From Flavobacterium zepuense (GTDB taxonomy: Bacteria > Bacteroidota > Bacteroidia > Flavobacteriales > Flavobacteriaceae): DNA of 64,000 nt. Position numbers and translations under genes: made by a program. Below the pieces are notes generated by a model. The model ran no database searches. It was given only the letters and a program-made list of their open reading frames with translations, and had not been told where the DNA came from. The stretch lies in NCBI RefSeq assembly GCF_007097145.1, contig NZ_VJVZ01000009.1, forward strand, positions 124,001-188,000, in the 5' to 3' direction. Each line of letters begins with the position of its first letter. Within the stretch, counting starts at the first letter, position 1. Positions 24,539-33,794 of this stretch are shown one piece after another.

Positions 24539-27334
24539 CTAAACCGAGAGTATGTACTCAACAAGCCCTAATTCGTGAAGTAAGTCCATCTTTTTACGCA
24601 AACGATATCGTTTTATTTCTACACTACGTACTGAAATGTTTAAAAGTGGGGCAATTTCCTTAGATGATAAGTTGAGCCTTAAGTAAGCACATAACCGTAA
24701 ATCGTTTGGTGTTAATAGCGGATGCGCCTTTTTAATCTTCTTCAGGAAGTCTTTATCGGCATTATTAAATGCCTCTTTAAACATATCCCAGGTATCATCC
24801 TCATTAATGTTTTTATTAATAGTTGTAATAACCGATTTTAAGCTTTTATCGCCCCCTTCGCCGGTTTTTTTTAGGTCGTCTTTAATAAGGGATAGTAATT
24901 CGTTCTTTTTGATGAGGTTCATGGTAGAAACTGCTAATTCCCTATTTTTATTTTCAAATTCCTGTTGAAGCTGATCATTTTTAACCTTCATTAATTCCTG
25001 CTCATTTTCAAGCTCTTTAATTTCTAATAGCCTGTTATTTTCTTCAATAAGCTTTTCTTTTTGCCTTTGGTAATAGTTTTTGTATGCCCTGTTAACAAGG
25101 TAAGCTGCAATAAGCGCCAATATTAAATATACAATAAGCGCCAGGGTGGTGGCATACCAGGGTTTTAGTATAGTAAACGAATAAATTGCAGTATTTACAG
25201 ATAATGAGTTGCCCGTTTTTGCCCTTACTTTAAAAGTATAATCACCCGGAGGAAGGTTTTTAAAGCTTATAAACGATTTGTTGCTCCACTCGCTCCACTC
25301 ATCCTGCATGCCTTCCAACTTGTACTGAAAATCAGCATTTACATATTTGCTGTATTCGGGTACTGTATAAGAAAAGTTTAGGTTATTCTCAGAATAGGTA
25401 AACTCGCTTTGGCCGGCAATAGCTGAATTAAAAGTGTTTTTATTTAGCTCGTTAGCCGCTACGTTAGTTATTAATACTTTGTAATTCTTAAAATTGATGT
25501 CGTTTATATTGATGGTATAATAGCCATCTGTAGTACCTATAAGGTAGGTGCTGGCTGTAATTTGAGAGATATTCTCATACCCCAGCATTGAGTTTGTTAA
25601 AGATGACGGTATTGGGATGATGTTATGCTTAAGATCTGAATTTAATTTACCTGATGAAAAGTAATTTATGTAATTTTTGGTAAAAAACCACAATTTTCCT
25701 GAGTTATCAGGGATTAGTTTACCCGATGTATATTCGTCATTTCCAAATATTTTAGAAAGTTGTTGCTGCTTTATAAACTCATTGTTTTTTGTGTTAAGCT
25801 TAAAGATACCGTCTTTTGATGCGTAGTATATTTCGCCGTTTAGTGTGCTAAGGCTGGCATTTTTACCCTTTGCGGGCGATTTATAGGTAAAGATCTTACG
25901 TGCTTTAGTAAATTCAGGGTCTACCGTTACCCTAAAGATGCCTTTATACTCATGGCTCACATAAATGTTGTTGCCATTAACAGCAAAAAATCGGCTGGAG
26001 TAGTTAAACCCATCTATCCGGTTTTTGTATTTCCACCCGGTGGGGGTTTTCTCTAACAGCGCAAGGCCTTGATAATAGCCCTGTATCAATAAATTTTTAT
26101 TGGTTGGATGGCGTTCAAATTTCCAGGTGCCAATGCCTGTAACTATTTGTTGTGCAGAATTATTTTTTATAATAAATGTGCCATAATCGTGCCCACAAAA
26201 GAGCGTATTATCATATTCGTATAAAGACCAAACCTGGCCTTTTGTACCGGGTATCAGTTTAAAATCGGCATCGGTATTATAGGGCTTACTAAATAATCCC
26301 TGATTTGTACCCACATATAACATGCCTTCATATAAAACAGAAGCGTACACTGTGCCTAAAAAGCCGGTATCATCTACCAAATTATGCACAGCCGATTGCA
26401 TATTAATGCAGTTAATGCCATTATCAAGGCCTATCCACAGGTTTTTATCGGCATCTTCAAATAATGATAGTGCCGTATTATTACTAAGCCCTTTATTTTG
26501 AGTTATGTGGTAGGTTACCCTGCCTTGGGGCGATACTATAAATATACCATTAGATACAGTTCCTAAAGCAAAGCTGCCGTCACTAAGCATCTGGCAGCTG
26601 TACACACTTCCTGACTGTAACTCGTTATCAGCTTCAATAGCCCACTTTGTTACTATGTTGTTTTTAAACTCGTAAAAACCGTCATATTGGGTTTGTATGA
26701 GCAGGCAATCATCTTTACTAAAAATGTTTACAATCTTGCTGTTGGCAAAAAGTGGAGCATTACTAATAAGCTTGCTTGTGCCATTCTCTATTTCATAAAG
26801 GCCTGAGCTAAATGTTTGGTATAAAATGGTATTATTTACTGCAAATACCTTATTCATACCGGTATCCGATGTAATGATGTTGTATTTACCCGATTTGCAA
26901 TCGTAAATAAATATTTGGCTAAGTGATTGAAAAATAACCCAATGGTCGTACTGAGCAATATTCCAAAACTGCTCATCGTCTATAATTTTTTTCTTGATGC
27001 TTTTAGAAAGTGAGTAGTATTTTAAAAGCCCATCGGCTTGTCTTTTCCAGTAGCCAAACTCCATGTAGCAGCCGGTATATATTTTATCGCCTATAACTTT
27101 AACCGATCTCATAATGGTTTCATTAGGAGTAGGGTAGAGCATCCATGCAGTGCCGTTATATTCTAACAACCCTTCATTATTGGCAAAATACAGGTAATTG
27201 TTGCCATCCTGGCTAATCATCCAGTTTTGATTGCCGGCGTTATAGTTAGCCGAACTGTATTTTATTATGGGCGGCAAATCTTGGGCGAATGCCGTTAGCG
27301 AGAATAATATAAAAAAAAGTAATTTTTTTTTCAA
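24539..27334 (-). CDS. Y_Y_Y / LuxR-type transmembrane transcription regulator
   Basis: 931 residues. A signal peptide (about 1-17) is followed by a periplasmic beta-propeller-like sensor (about 25-640, with repeats such as LWIGLDNGI), then a triple-tyrosine Y_Y_Y domain (about 650-750, QYKLEGMQDEWSEW and PPGDYTFKVRAKTG). One membrane helix (about 755-775), a coiled coil (about 780-830) and a C-terminal LuxR-like helix-turn-helix (about 870-925, SSKEIAPLLNISVRSVEIKRYRLRKKM) complete it. There is no histidine kinase or receiver domain, so this is not a classical hybrid two-component system. The start codon is TTG. Likely senses glucan fragments and activates the adjacent locus. Confidence 0.87.
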   Translation of the reverse strand: MKKKLLFFILFSLTAFAQDLPPIIKYSSANYNAGNQNWMISQDGNNYLYFANNEGLLEYNGTAWMLYPTPNETIMRSVKVIGDKIYTGCYMEFGYWKRQADGLLKYYSLSKSIKKKIIDDEQFWNIAQYDHWVIFQSLSQIFIYDCKSGKYNIITSDTGMNKVFAVNNTILYQTFSSGLYEIENGTSKLISNAPLFANSKIVNIFSKDDCLLIQTQYDGFYEFKNNIVTKWAIEADNELQSGSVYSCQMLSDGSFALGTVSNGIFIVSPQGRVTYHITQNKGLSNNTALSLFEDADKNLWIGLDNGINCINMQSAVHNLVDDTGFLGTVYASVLYEGMLYVGTNQGLFSKPYNTDADFKLIPGTKGQVWSLYEYDNTLFCGHDYGTFIIKNNSAQQIVTGIGTWKFERHPTNKNLLIQGYYQGLALLEKTPTGWKYKNRIDGFNYSSRFFAVNGNNIYVSHEYKGIFRVTVDPEFTKARKIFTYKSPAKGKNASLSTLNGEIYYASKDGIFKLNTKNNEFIKQQQLSKIFGNDEYTSGKLIPDNSGKLWFFTKNYINYFSSGKLNSDLKHNIIPIPSSLTNSMLGYENISQITASTYLIGTTDGYYTININDINFKNYKVLITNVAANELNKNTFNSAIAGQSEFTYSENNLNFSYTVPEYSKYVNADFQYKLEGMQDEWSEWSNKSFISFKNLPPGDYTFKVRAKTGNSLSVNTAIYSFTILKPWYATTLALIVYLILALIAAYLVNRAYKNYYQRQKEKLIEENNRLLEIKELENEQELMKVKNDQLQQEFENKNRELAVSTMNLIKKNELLSLIKDDLKKTGEGGDKSLKSVITTINKNINEDDTWDMFKEAFNNADKDFLKKIKKAHPLLTPNDLRLCAYLRLNLSSKEIAPLLNISVRSVEIKRYRLRKKMDLLHELGLVEYILSV

Positions 27335-27390
27335 AATACTTTACAGATTTTAATTTAATTACGAATATACAAGAAAAGTATGCAAATAAA

Positions 27391-27416
27391 AACCGCCCCG
27401 CTTGGGCGGGGCGGTT
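27391..27416 (-). terminator. Terminator of the T9SS tandem-repeat gene
   Basis: AACCGCCCCGC (27391-27401) and GCGGGGCGGTT (27406-27416), 11-bp GC-rich stem with TTGG loop, followed on minus by TTTTATTTG. Confidence 0.9.
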
Positions 27417-27454
27417 AAACTTATCAACATGAATATGAAAAATATGAAAGTGAA

Positions 27455-28879
27455 TTATTGTTTAATGAAACGTGCAGAGCTCTGCTTGCCGTTTGCTATA
27501 GTATTAACTATGTAAACACCGGCTTTAAAGCCTGAAACATTAATTGTAGCTGTAGCCTGGTTAGGGTTAGCATCAATTACTTTTTGGCCAAGCATGTTAA
27601 ATATTTGAACGCTATCAATACCATCCTGAGCAGCAATGTTTAGTGCATTAGTTGCCGGGTTGGGGTAAATAGCAACCGATTTTTTAACAAGGTCTGTTAA
27701 GCCAGAGGTGCTTTCCTGTCCTACACGTGCAAAACCTAAAGCCGATTCCTGAGTAGGGTTAGCATTTACGCCTGTAACAGAATAACCATACTGTACGTGA
27801 GATCCTGCTGCCGCAGTTGCTACGATATTAAAATCTTCACCAGCTACAAGCGGTGCTGTTGTCATTTGCAGGTTTGCGTAGTTAGCATCAAATATTTTTA
27901 CAAATGCAATACCGGTGTAACCTGTTGCAAGTGTGTTGCTAATAGTGTGGCCGGTATAGTTAAATGTTTGTCCTGCAAGGGCATCGTCCTGTACGTAAGT
28001 GTTACCTTCAAAAACTCTTGTACCAACAGCTCCATTAGCCCATTCTGCATCTGTGCCATCGCCATAAGCGCTAAAGTTAGGATGAAGATCTAAAGTATTA
28101 TCTGTATTTACTACAGTTTTAAGAGCATCTACACCCCATTCACCACCATTAATATAAGTTGTACCATCTAACTGAAACCAGTTTGCATAACCAATAAGAT
28201 TAGAGTCGTTATCTATTGTTACTGTGGTATCTGTACTTGGCTGTCCGGGTTCACCGCCACCTACAACCATTTTACCAAATGCAGCTTCATCAACAGGGTT
28301 TGCATTTAATCCTCTTGTCATAAAGCCATATTGTACGTGTGCCGCAGCCGGATACTGACCTACATTTGCAGGTAGCGTAAAGTTACCCTCTTCATCAAGC
28401 TCTATAACAAGTTCTGCAAGAGGCGGAGATGAGTAGTTTGCATCAAGTACTTTTATGAAAGCCTGTACGGTATAGCCATCTACTAAAGTATTACTGATAA
28501 CTGTGCCGCTAAAAGTCATATTCTGGCCTACGAGAGCATCATCCTGAACGTAACTAAGTGCAAGCATTATCTTGTTGCCTATTGGCCCGTTAGACCATGT
28601 AGGATCGCCCGGAGTGTATGCACTATAGTTAGGATATAATGATACTGTATTATCTGTGGTGTTTAATGTTGTTTTTAAGGCATCAAGAGGCCAGTCGCCG
28701 GCATAATTCTCAAAAGGCTCACCGGGTACATTAGTAAACCACAACATTGCAGACAACCATGTAGCATTTGCATCAACAGTTACATTTGTTTGGGCATTTG
28801 TATTAAGTGATAATAGTGATAAGCCTAATAAAGCTGAAGCTTTAATAACTTTGCTTTTAAGTAGTTTTTTTACTTCCAT
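27455..28879 (-). CDS. T9SS-exported tandem-repeat protein of unknown function
   Basis: 474 residues: signal peptide (about 1-29, NTNA-QT), two homologous domains of roughly 170 residues (about 30-205 and 218-388), and a type A T9SS sorting domain (about 400-474, VAIYPNPATN). Both domains share the order WF..., DALKT, NTxDNT, P-N-[YF]-SAY, W-[SA]-NG, YVQDDAL-[VA]-GQ, ISNTL, DANY, HVQYG, NANP. No known fold or catalytic site recognised. It lies next to the regulator gene, and its promoter region repeats the susC site, so it may be a secreted or surface beta-glucan-binding protein. That role is inference. Confidence 0.8.
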   Translation of the reverse strand: MEVKKLLKSKVIKASALLGLSLLSLNTNAQTNVTVDANATWLSAMLWFTNVPGEPFENYAGDWPLDALKTTLNTTDNTVSLYPNYSAYTPGDPTWSNGPIGNKIMLALSYVQDDALVGQNMTFSGTVISNTLVDGYTVQAFIKVLDANYSSPPLAELVIELDEEGNFTLPANVGQYPAAAHVQYGFMTRGLNANPVDEAAFGKMVVGGGEPGQPSTDTTVTIDNDSNLIGYANWFQLDGTTYINGGEWGVDALKTVVNTDNTLDLHPNFSAYGDGTDAEWANGAVGTRVFEGNTYVQDDALAGQTFNYTGHTISNTLATGYTGIAFVKIFDANYANLQMTTAPLVAGEDFNIVATAAAGSHVQYGYSVTGVNANPTQESALGFARVGQESTSGLTDLVKKSVAIYPNPATNALNIAAQDGIDSVQIFNMLGQKVIDANPNQATATINVSGFKAGVYIVNTIANGKQSSARFIKQ

Positions 28880-28957
28880 ATTAAAATTAAAATTTTGGTT
28901 ATGGTGTAAATGTATGTAATCAACGAAAACGATATAGATTTTACGCCTATATAGAAA

Positions 28958-28970
28958 CTATACAAAAAAT
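28958..28970 (-). promoter_or_regulatory. Putative promoter element of the T9SS tandem-repeat gene
   Basis: On minus ATTTTTTGTATAG, one base different from the susC element. It ends 79 bases before the ATG at 28879. Confidence 0.45.
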
Positions 28971-29081
28971 TAACTTTAAAATTTTTGTGTTCTTATTTTT
29001 TAAAAGCGTTGAATTTACAGTAGGTCTACCGCTTATTACATGCTTAATTAAAAACTCTATCGTTGTAGTTGTTTAGGTCGC

Positions 29082-29100
29082 TGTATAGGCAATGTATAGG
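29082..29100. promoter_or_regulatory. Direct-repeat regulator site upstream of the T9SS tandem-repeat gene
   Basis: TGTATAGG-CAA-TGTATAGG, identical to the susC site except one spacer base. The near edge is 203 bp from the ATG at 28879 (201 bp at susC). Confidence 0.6.
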
Positions 29101-29389
29101 TAATTTAGGATTTTTACCTGTTTTGTTGTAGTTTAGATAGTAGGGCTACAAATGTAGTATTTGTGAAAATGTATTGATATAATTTTTTAAATGATATTTT
29201 TCAACGTAAATTATTATCAATTTATTGTTTATAACTGTGGTAAACTAAAGTTAATAATTACTGGTATATGGCTAATCCGAAATTTGATGTTACATTGTGA
29301 TATTGTTGACTCCGAATATTTTAGCAATAAAGCCCTGTTAATTAAATTTTAAATTAATGTTTTTAAAACATTATTAAGAAACTCATTTT

Positions 29390-29397
29390 TAGTTTTG
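29390..29397 (+). promoter_or_regulatory. -7 box for the lipocalin-like lipoprotein
   Basis: TAGTTTTG matches TAnnTTTG, 29 bases before the ATG at 29426. Confidence 0.4.
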
Positions 29398-29425
29398 GCT
29401 CACTAACATTAATAAAATCAAAAAA

Positions 29426-29953
29426 ATGAAAAGAATCAATTTATTAGCAGGAGCACTTTTTGTAGCTGCATTAGGATTTACAGCTTGTAGTGATGATGAC
29501 AATGACAAAACCGATGTAACTATTGCAGGAACTTACGAACTTGAGGAAGTAAATACAGAAGCAGCAACGGACTTTAACCTGAATGGGACTCCACACATAG
29601 ACCAGACTGAAGAATCTAACTGCTATGATGCAGGTAAAATAGTGCTTAGGGAAGACAGCACTTTTACATATACTATAACAGGTATTTTAGTTGACGCTTC
29701 TACAGGTTCATCGGGATGTTTAAGTAGTGTAAATGTATCAGGTACATGGGAGGCAGATGGTACAGGTAACAATGCTGTTATCTCCGCTGCTTATGAAGAC
29801 CAGAATGGTGATGACCAAATTATTACCTTAACTAAAAGTGGAGATAAGCTTACATTAGTTGATGATAATATACTTTCCAGATATCCTGACAGAAACGATG
29901 CAGGAGGAGCTACCTATACATCAGGCAGTATTACCTATGTTTTTGAAAAATAA
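29426..29953 (+). CDS. Lipocalin-like lipoprotein
   Basis: 175 residues. Lipobox Cys21 (GFTAC) is followed by SDDD, a surface-export signal. The mature part looks like the small Bacteroidota lipocalin-like domain: IAGTYELEEVN at the start, GKIVLREDSTFTYT, VSGTWEADG, ITLTKSGDKLTLVDDN and a closing ITYVFEK strand. Two cysteines (ESNCYDAG, SSGCLSS) could form a disulfide. Ligand unknown. It is divergent from the T9SS tandem-repeat gene. Confidence 0.78.
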   Translation: MKRINLLAGALFVAALGFTACSDDDNDKTDVTIAGTYELEEVNTEAATDFNLNGTPHIDQTEESNCYDAGKIVLREDSTFTYTITGILVDASTGSSGCLSSVNVSGTWEADGTGNNAVISAAYEDQNGDDQIITLTKSGDKLTLVDDNILSRYPDRNDAGGATYTSGSITYVFEK

Positions 29954-29972
29954 AGCACTTAAGTTAAAATGC

Positions 29973-30000
29973 AAAAAGGATGCCACTCGGCATCCTTTTT
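29973..30000. terminator. Bidirectional terminator
   Basis: AAAAAGGATGCC (29973-29984) and GGCATCCTTTTT (29989-30000), ACTC loop, continuing into further T. It serves the convergent genes on both sides. Confidence 0.9.
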
Positions 30001-30020
30001 TTATTCTATTAAACTATAAA

Positions 30021-30920
30021 TTAGTTTACAGATATTTTTTTAGTCACAGTTTTGTTACCAACAGCTATTTTAGCCACATAGATACCTGTAGAAAGGTTAT
30101 CAAGGTTAACCTGAGCTGTTACGCTATTTGGTGTTGAGTGTGCTACCTGCTGACCTGCAATGTTGAACAATGTAACATCAGATATATTTTCCTGGCCTGC
30201 AATATTAAGTACATTATTATTGGTGTAAACTGCTAAAGCATCCTTATTTGCTATAATATCCTTAGTAGATAATGTTCCTTCTACATATTGTATATTATCT
30301 ATGTAATAGGTATTGTTATTACCGTCTGTTTCATTATTAAGGCTCCAGAAATCAATTTGCCCAAATGAAGCTTCGGCACTTGGAAAATCACCCTCAAATA
30401 AAACAACATCATCTTTTTTAATTACAACGGTATTATCATCAAGGTTAATTTCATGTGTAACAGTAAACCATTCTTCAGGAACAAAATCTGCAAGTGCTAC
30501 TGCTGTAAAGCCATCATCGGTATTAAAACCCCATGCAAGTTGGCCCTGGGCGTTAGTAAAGAAGTTAGCATACATGCTTAAACTAAATTCACTTTCTGTG
30601 TCTTCAGCATCCATAAAACCGTAAAAAGCCCATCTGTCAGCTGGTATCAGCATATCAAATTGTACCGTATAAGTTCCGCTTGTTTTGTTACCTAAAAGTA
30701 GTAATGCATCCTGCCCGGTATCGCCAATATAGCCCGATAAATCACCACCACTGGCCTCATCACTAGAAACCTCAATAGCTTCTGATGCATTTCCTGACCA
30801 TGATGACCAATGACCGTCAAGCAATTGATCGCCACTAGTGTAAGATTCAAAATCATCTGAAAACTGTGCATTAGCAACCAAGCCAGATAAAGCAAATGCT
30901 AAAATGTAAATTTTTTTCAT
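30021..30920 (-). CDS. T9SS-exported protein with lectin-like domain
   Basis: 299 residues. Signal peptide (about 1-18, ANA-QF), then about 19-210 a concanavalin-like jelly roll (starts FSDDFESYTSG, contains GTYTVQFDMLIP and WFTVTHEINLDDNTVVI, ends TYYIDNIQY), then a type A T9SS sorting domain (about 222-299, LAVYTNNNVLNI to KTVTKKISVN). No catalytic motif. Likely a secreted or surface carbohydrate-binding or adhesin-like protein. Confidence 0.78.
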   Translation of the reverse strand: MKKIYILAFALSGLVANAQFSDDFESYTSGDQLLDGHWSSWSGNASEAIEVSSDEASGGDLSGYIGDTGQDALLLLGNKTSGTYTVQFDMLIPADRWAFYGFMDAEDTESEFSLSMYANFFTNAQGQLAWGFNTDDGFTAVALADFVPEEWFTVTHEINLDDNTVVIKKDDVVLFEGDFPSAEASFGQIDFWSLNNETDGNNNTYYIDNIQYVEGTLSTKDIIANKDALAVYTNNNVLNIAGQENISDVTLFNIAGQQVAHSTPNSVTAQVNLDNLSTGIYVAKIAVGNKTVTKKISVN

Positions 30921-31136
30921 AAAAAATAATTTAAAGATGTTAATTTAATTTTTTTTCTTCATCATAAAATATTGACAAAGTCTAATGACAAATATTTATA
31001 TTTTTTATTTAAAAAACAAACTATTTAGCTTTTAATTATTGCATTTTTAGCGAGTAATTGATTAAACGGAAGTTTTTAGTGCATTTTTGATAACCGGGGT
31101 GGTTTTAATATCAATTTCAAAAGTTATAAACAAAAA

Positions 31137-31156
31137 TGGATACCAACAGGTATCCA
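31137..31156 (-). terminator. Terminator of clpS
   Basis: TGGATACC (31137-31144) and GGTATCCA (31149-31156), 8-bp stem with AACA loop, followed on minus by TTTTTG. Confidence 0.8.
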
Positions 31157-31159
31157 CTT

Positions 31160-31435
31160 TTATATTATCTCTGCACTTAAGCCAGCTTCCAGAAGTTGGG
31201 AGCATTGGGGCCTTAGTTCTTTGTATTCTCCGGTTTTAACTGTGCATTTACCTTTATAATGCACCAGTATAGAACATTGTTCTGCCTGCTCTGGTGTATG
31301 TTTGCAAACTCTTATTAAAGTTTCAATTACATGATCAAAAGTATTTACATCATCATTATACAGCACAATCTCGTTATTGTTGCCAACCTGTTCCTCTGTA
31401 AGTACTTCTTCTAATACTTTTTCCTTGATACTCAT
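31160..31435 (-). CDS. clpS: ATP-dependent Clp protease adaptor ClpS
   Basis: 91 residues from the ATG at 31435 (MSIKEKVLEEVL). A longer frame starting with TTG would overlap prmA and is rejected. Core motif VLYNDDVNTFDHVIETL is the ClpS N-degron pocket, with HTPEQAEQCSILVHYKGKC behind it. ClpS delivers N-end-rule substrates to ClpAP. It follows prmA by 20 bases and is probably co-transcribed. Confidence 0.93.
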   Translation of the reverse strand: MSIKEKVLEEVLTEEQVGNNNEIVLYNDDVNTFDHVIETLIRVCKHTPEQAEQCSILVHYKGKCTVKTGEYKELRPQCSQLLEAGLSAEII

Positions 31436-31455
31436 ATTCAAATATTTAATACATG

Positions 31456-32286
31456 CTAATTTATATATTTTAGCGAAACCCAATTGTTTTTTTGGTGTTT
31501 TTTTACAAAGGTAAGCCCTTTTTCAGTACACGATTCATCAATGGCCGGTATGTCTTCCTCATAAAAACCGCTAAGTAAAAGTATACCGCCCTTATTAAGG
31601 CAATTAACATACTGTTGCATATCGTTTAAAAGGATATTACGGTTAATATTAGCAATGATAACATCATAACTTTTGCCTTGCAATAAAGCGGCATCCCCCT
31701 CATAAACGCTGATATGCGAGCAATTATTACGTTCAGCATTTTCTATAGAGTTAAGATAACACCAATTATCTATATCAATGGCATCTATAGGTTGTGCACC
31801 CTTCATTTCTGCTAAAATAGCAAGTATAGCAGTGCCGCAGCCCATATCAAGGGTTTTTTTACCGGCAACATCAGTTTCCAATAAATGCTGTATCATCATA
31901 AACGTAGTTTCATGGTGGCCGGTACCAAAACTCATTTTGGGCTCTATAACAATATCGTAAGTAACGTCTATTTTTTCATGGAATGGGGCGCGAACGCGGC
32001 AGGTATTGTCAACATCAATGGGCTCAAAATTCTTTTCCCATTCCTCGTTCCAGTTAACCTGCTCAATTTCTTCAAATTCGTAAGTAATTGTAAACTCTTC
32101 CGATTCCAAAATCTGAATATCACTAAGAACATCTTCCGTCCAAAATTGCTTTTGTATATAGGCAGAAAGCCCATTTTCAGTTTCCTCAAAACTTTCAAAG
32201 GGCTTTTCGCCCAGTTCGGCCATAAGTATTTCGGCTCCCGGCTCTTTAGGAATTACTATAAAATGATAACCAATGTACTGTGGCAT
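31456..32286 (-). CDS. prmA: Ribosomal protein L11 methyltransferase
   Basis: 276 residues from the ATG at 32286 (MPQYIGYHF). An upstream TTG start at 32304 would overlap the -7 box TACCTTTG (32302-32309 on minus), so the ATG is preferred. The SAM-binding motif LDMGCGTAILAILA follows MSFGTGHHETT, and IIANINRNILL is the catalytic-domain motif of PrmA. It trimethylates L11 in the cytoplasm. Confidence 0.92.
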   Translation of the reverse strand: MPQYIGYHFIVIPKEPGAEILMAELGEKPFESFEETENGLSAYIQKQFWTEDVLSDIQILESEEFTITYEFEEIEQVNWNEEWEKNFEPIDVDNTCRVRAPFHEKIDVTYDIVIEPKMSFGTGHHETTFMMIQHLLETDVAGKKTLDMGCGTAILAILAEMKGAQPIDAIDIDNWCYLNSIENAERNNCSHISVYEGDAALLQGKSYDVIIANINRNILLNDMQQYVNCLNKGGILLLSGFYEEDIPAIDESCTEKGLTFVKKHQKNNWVSLKYIN

Positions 32287-32301
32287 AACTTTAAATTTTC
32301 G

Positions 32302-32309
32302 CAAAGGTA
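32302..32309 (-). promoter_or_regulatory. -7 box for prmA-clpS
   Basis: TACCTTTG on minus, 15 bases upstream of the prmA ATG. Confidence 0.5.
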
Positions 32310-32468
32310 ATATTAAGGTAACATTAGATAGTGATAATTAATATTAAGTTTGCGCAAACTTTACACGGGTGCTTTATGTAATAGCTGTGCGCAATTATCT
32401 AAGTATACTTTAAAGTGATTTTAAATTTTTTGGCAAATTAAAACTTAAATTTTGTAATATCCTTTTAA

Positions 32469-33689
32469 ATGAAACTAAAACTTACATTGCTATTATTTCT
32501 TGTGGGATTATCTGCGGTAGCCCAGATCGATATCAGGAAGACAACCACCGATAACGACCTTAAGCTATCGGCATTGCCATACTATAATTATGGTAAAGGA
32601 TTGGGTATTACATCGCCCGATAGTATTTTTCAGTTTAATATCCGCTTCAGGATGCAAAACAGGGCAACCTATATTCAAAATGAAGACGAAGACCCGGCAA
32701 TCGACGGGCAGATAAGAAGGTTGCGTTTACGGTTTGACGGTTATGTAGGTAACCCTAAATTTATTTATGCCTTACAGCTATCATTCGCACCGGGCGACGT
32801 GGGCGAAATACAGGAAGGTGAAAATATTAATATAATAAGGGATGCAATTGTTTTTTACAGGCCTAATAAGCACTGGAATTTTGGTTTTGGACAGACTAAG
32901 CTTCCCGGTAACAGGCAGCGTGTAAACTCATCGGGAGGTTTGCAACTCACTGACAGAAGTATCAATAATGCAAGATTTACTATAGACAGGGATTTTGGTT
33001 TCCAGGTACATAACCAAAATGAGCGTGTAGATAAATTTTCTTATAATTTTAGAGGTGCAATATCTACAGGTGAAGGAAGGAACTCTACCGATAAGCCGGA
33101 TAACGGACTTGCCTACACCGGTAAGGTAGAATTATATCCGCTTGGGGCGTTTACAAAAGATGGTGCTTATTTTGAAGGTGATCTTATGAGGGAAACCAAA
33201 CCGAAGTTAATGCTTTCCGGTGCTTACCAATATAACGACAAGGCAAGGCGTACCGGTGGGCAGTTGGGCAACGACCTTTTTGAGAAGCGTGATATGCAGT
33301 CTATATTATTAGATGCTATGGTAAAATATAACGGCTGGGCGTTTATGAGTGCGTATATGCAGCGTATTGCAGATAACCCCATAACCGTAAACCCTGATGA
33401 TGCAACAGATATACAATATATTTTTACAGGCCATGGTTTTGATTATGAAGCAAGCTACCTGTTTCCGTCCAATTACGAGATCATAGGCCGATTCTCTACC
33501 CAAAAGGTTAATAACGATATTGTTACCTTAGCGCCAAACGCCAAACAATACAGCCTTGGTGTTACAAAATATATTTGGGAACATGCATTTAAGGCTCAGG
33601 CAGAAGTAACGTTAGATGATCTTAGCTATTTTGATGGCACATCTAAAAAAAACTGGTATGTACGTTTTCAGGTAGAGATAGGAATATAA
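32469..33689 (+). CDS. Phosphate-selective porin O/P-family outer-membrane protein
   Basis: 406 residues. Signal peptide about 1-18 (AVA-QI). OprO/OprP-type barrel features: FQFNIRFRMQNRATY, IRRLRLRFDGYVGNPKFIYALQLSF, NFGFGQTKLPGNRQRVNSSGGLQLTDRS and the closing KNWYVRFQVEIGI. It is likely a trimeric anion channel; phosphate or polyphosphate specificity is from family only. Monocistronic. Confidence 0.87.
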   Translation: MKLKLTLLLFLVGLSAVAQIDIRKTTTDNDLKLSALPYYNYGKGLGITSPDSIFQFNIRFRMQNRATYIQNEDEDPAIDGQIRRLRLRFDGYVGNPKFIYALQLSFAPGDVGEIQEGENINIIRDAIVFYRPNKHWNFGFGQTKLPGNRQRVNSSGGLQLTDRSINNARFTIDRDFGFQVHNQNERVDKFSYNFRGAISTGEGRNSTDKPDNGLAYTGKVELYPLGAFTKDGAYFEGDLMRETKPKLMLSGAYQYNDKARRTGGQLGNDLFEKRDMQSILLDAMVKYNGWAFMSAYMQRIADNPITVNPDDATDIQYIFTGHGFDYEASYLFPSNYEIIGRFSTQKVNNDIVTLAPNAKQYSLGVTKYIWEHAFKAQAEVTLDDLSYFDGTSKKNWYVRFQVEIGI

Positions 33690-33762
33690 GTAATGTATGC
33701 CTCTTTCTTTAGCGCGTTGAACAAGTATTATTTAATTGTGATAATCTGCTCTTTTATTTTTT

Positions 33763-33770
33763 TACATTTG
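33763..33770 (+). promoter_or_regulatory. -7 box for the class V aminotransferase
   Basis: TACATTTG, perfect TAnnTTTG, 25 bases before the ATG at 33795. Confidence 0.5.
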
Positions 33771-33794
33771 CATAGTTAATAATCTTATTTTATT

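Larger units (their letters stand above)
28880..29425. other. Divergent intergenic region with regulatory sites
   Basis: 545 bases without a gene between two divergent genes. On the minus side it holds the susC-like promoter element (28958-28970) and the direct-repeat site (29082-29100); on the plus side, a -7 box for the downstream lipoprotein (29390-29397). The rest is AT-rich with nothing else recognisable. Confidence 0.7.
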
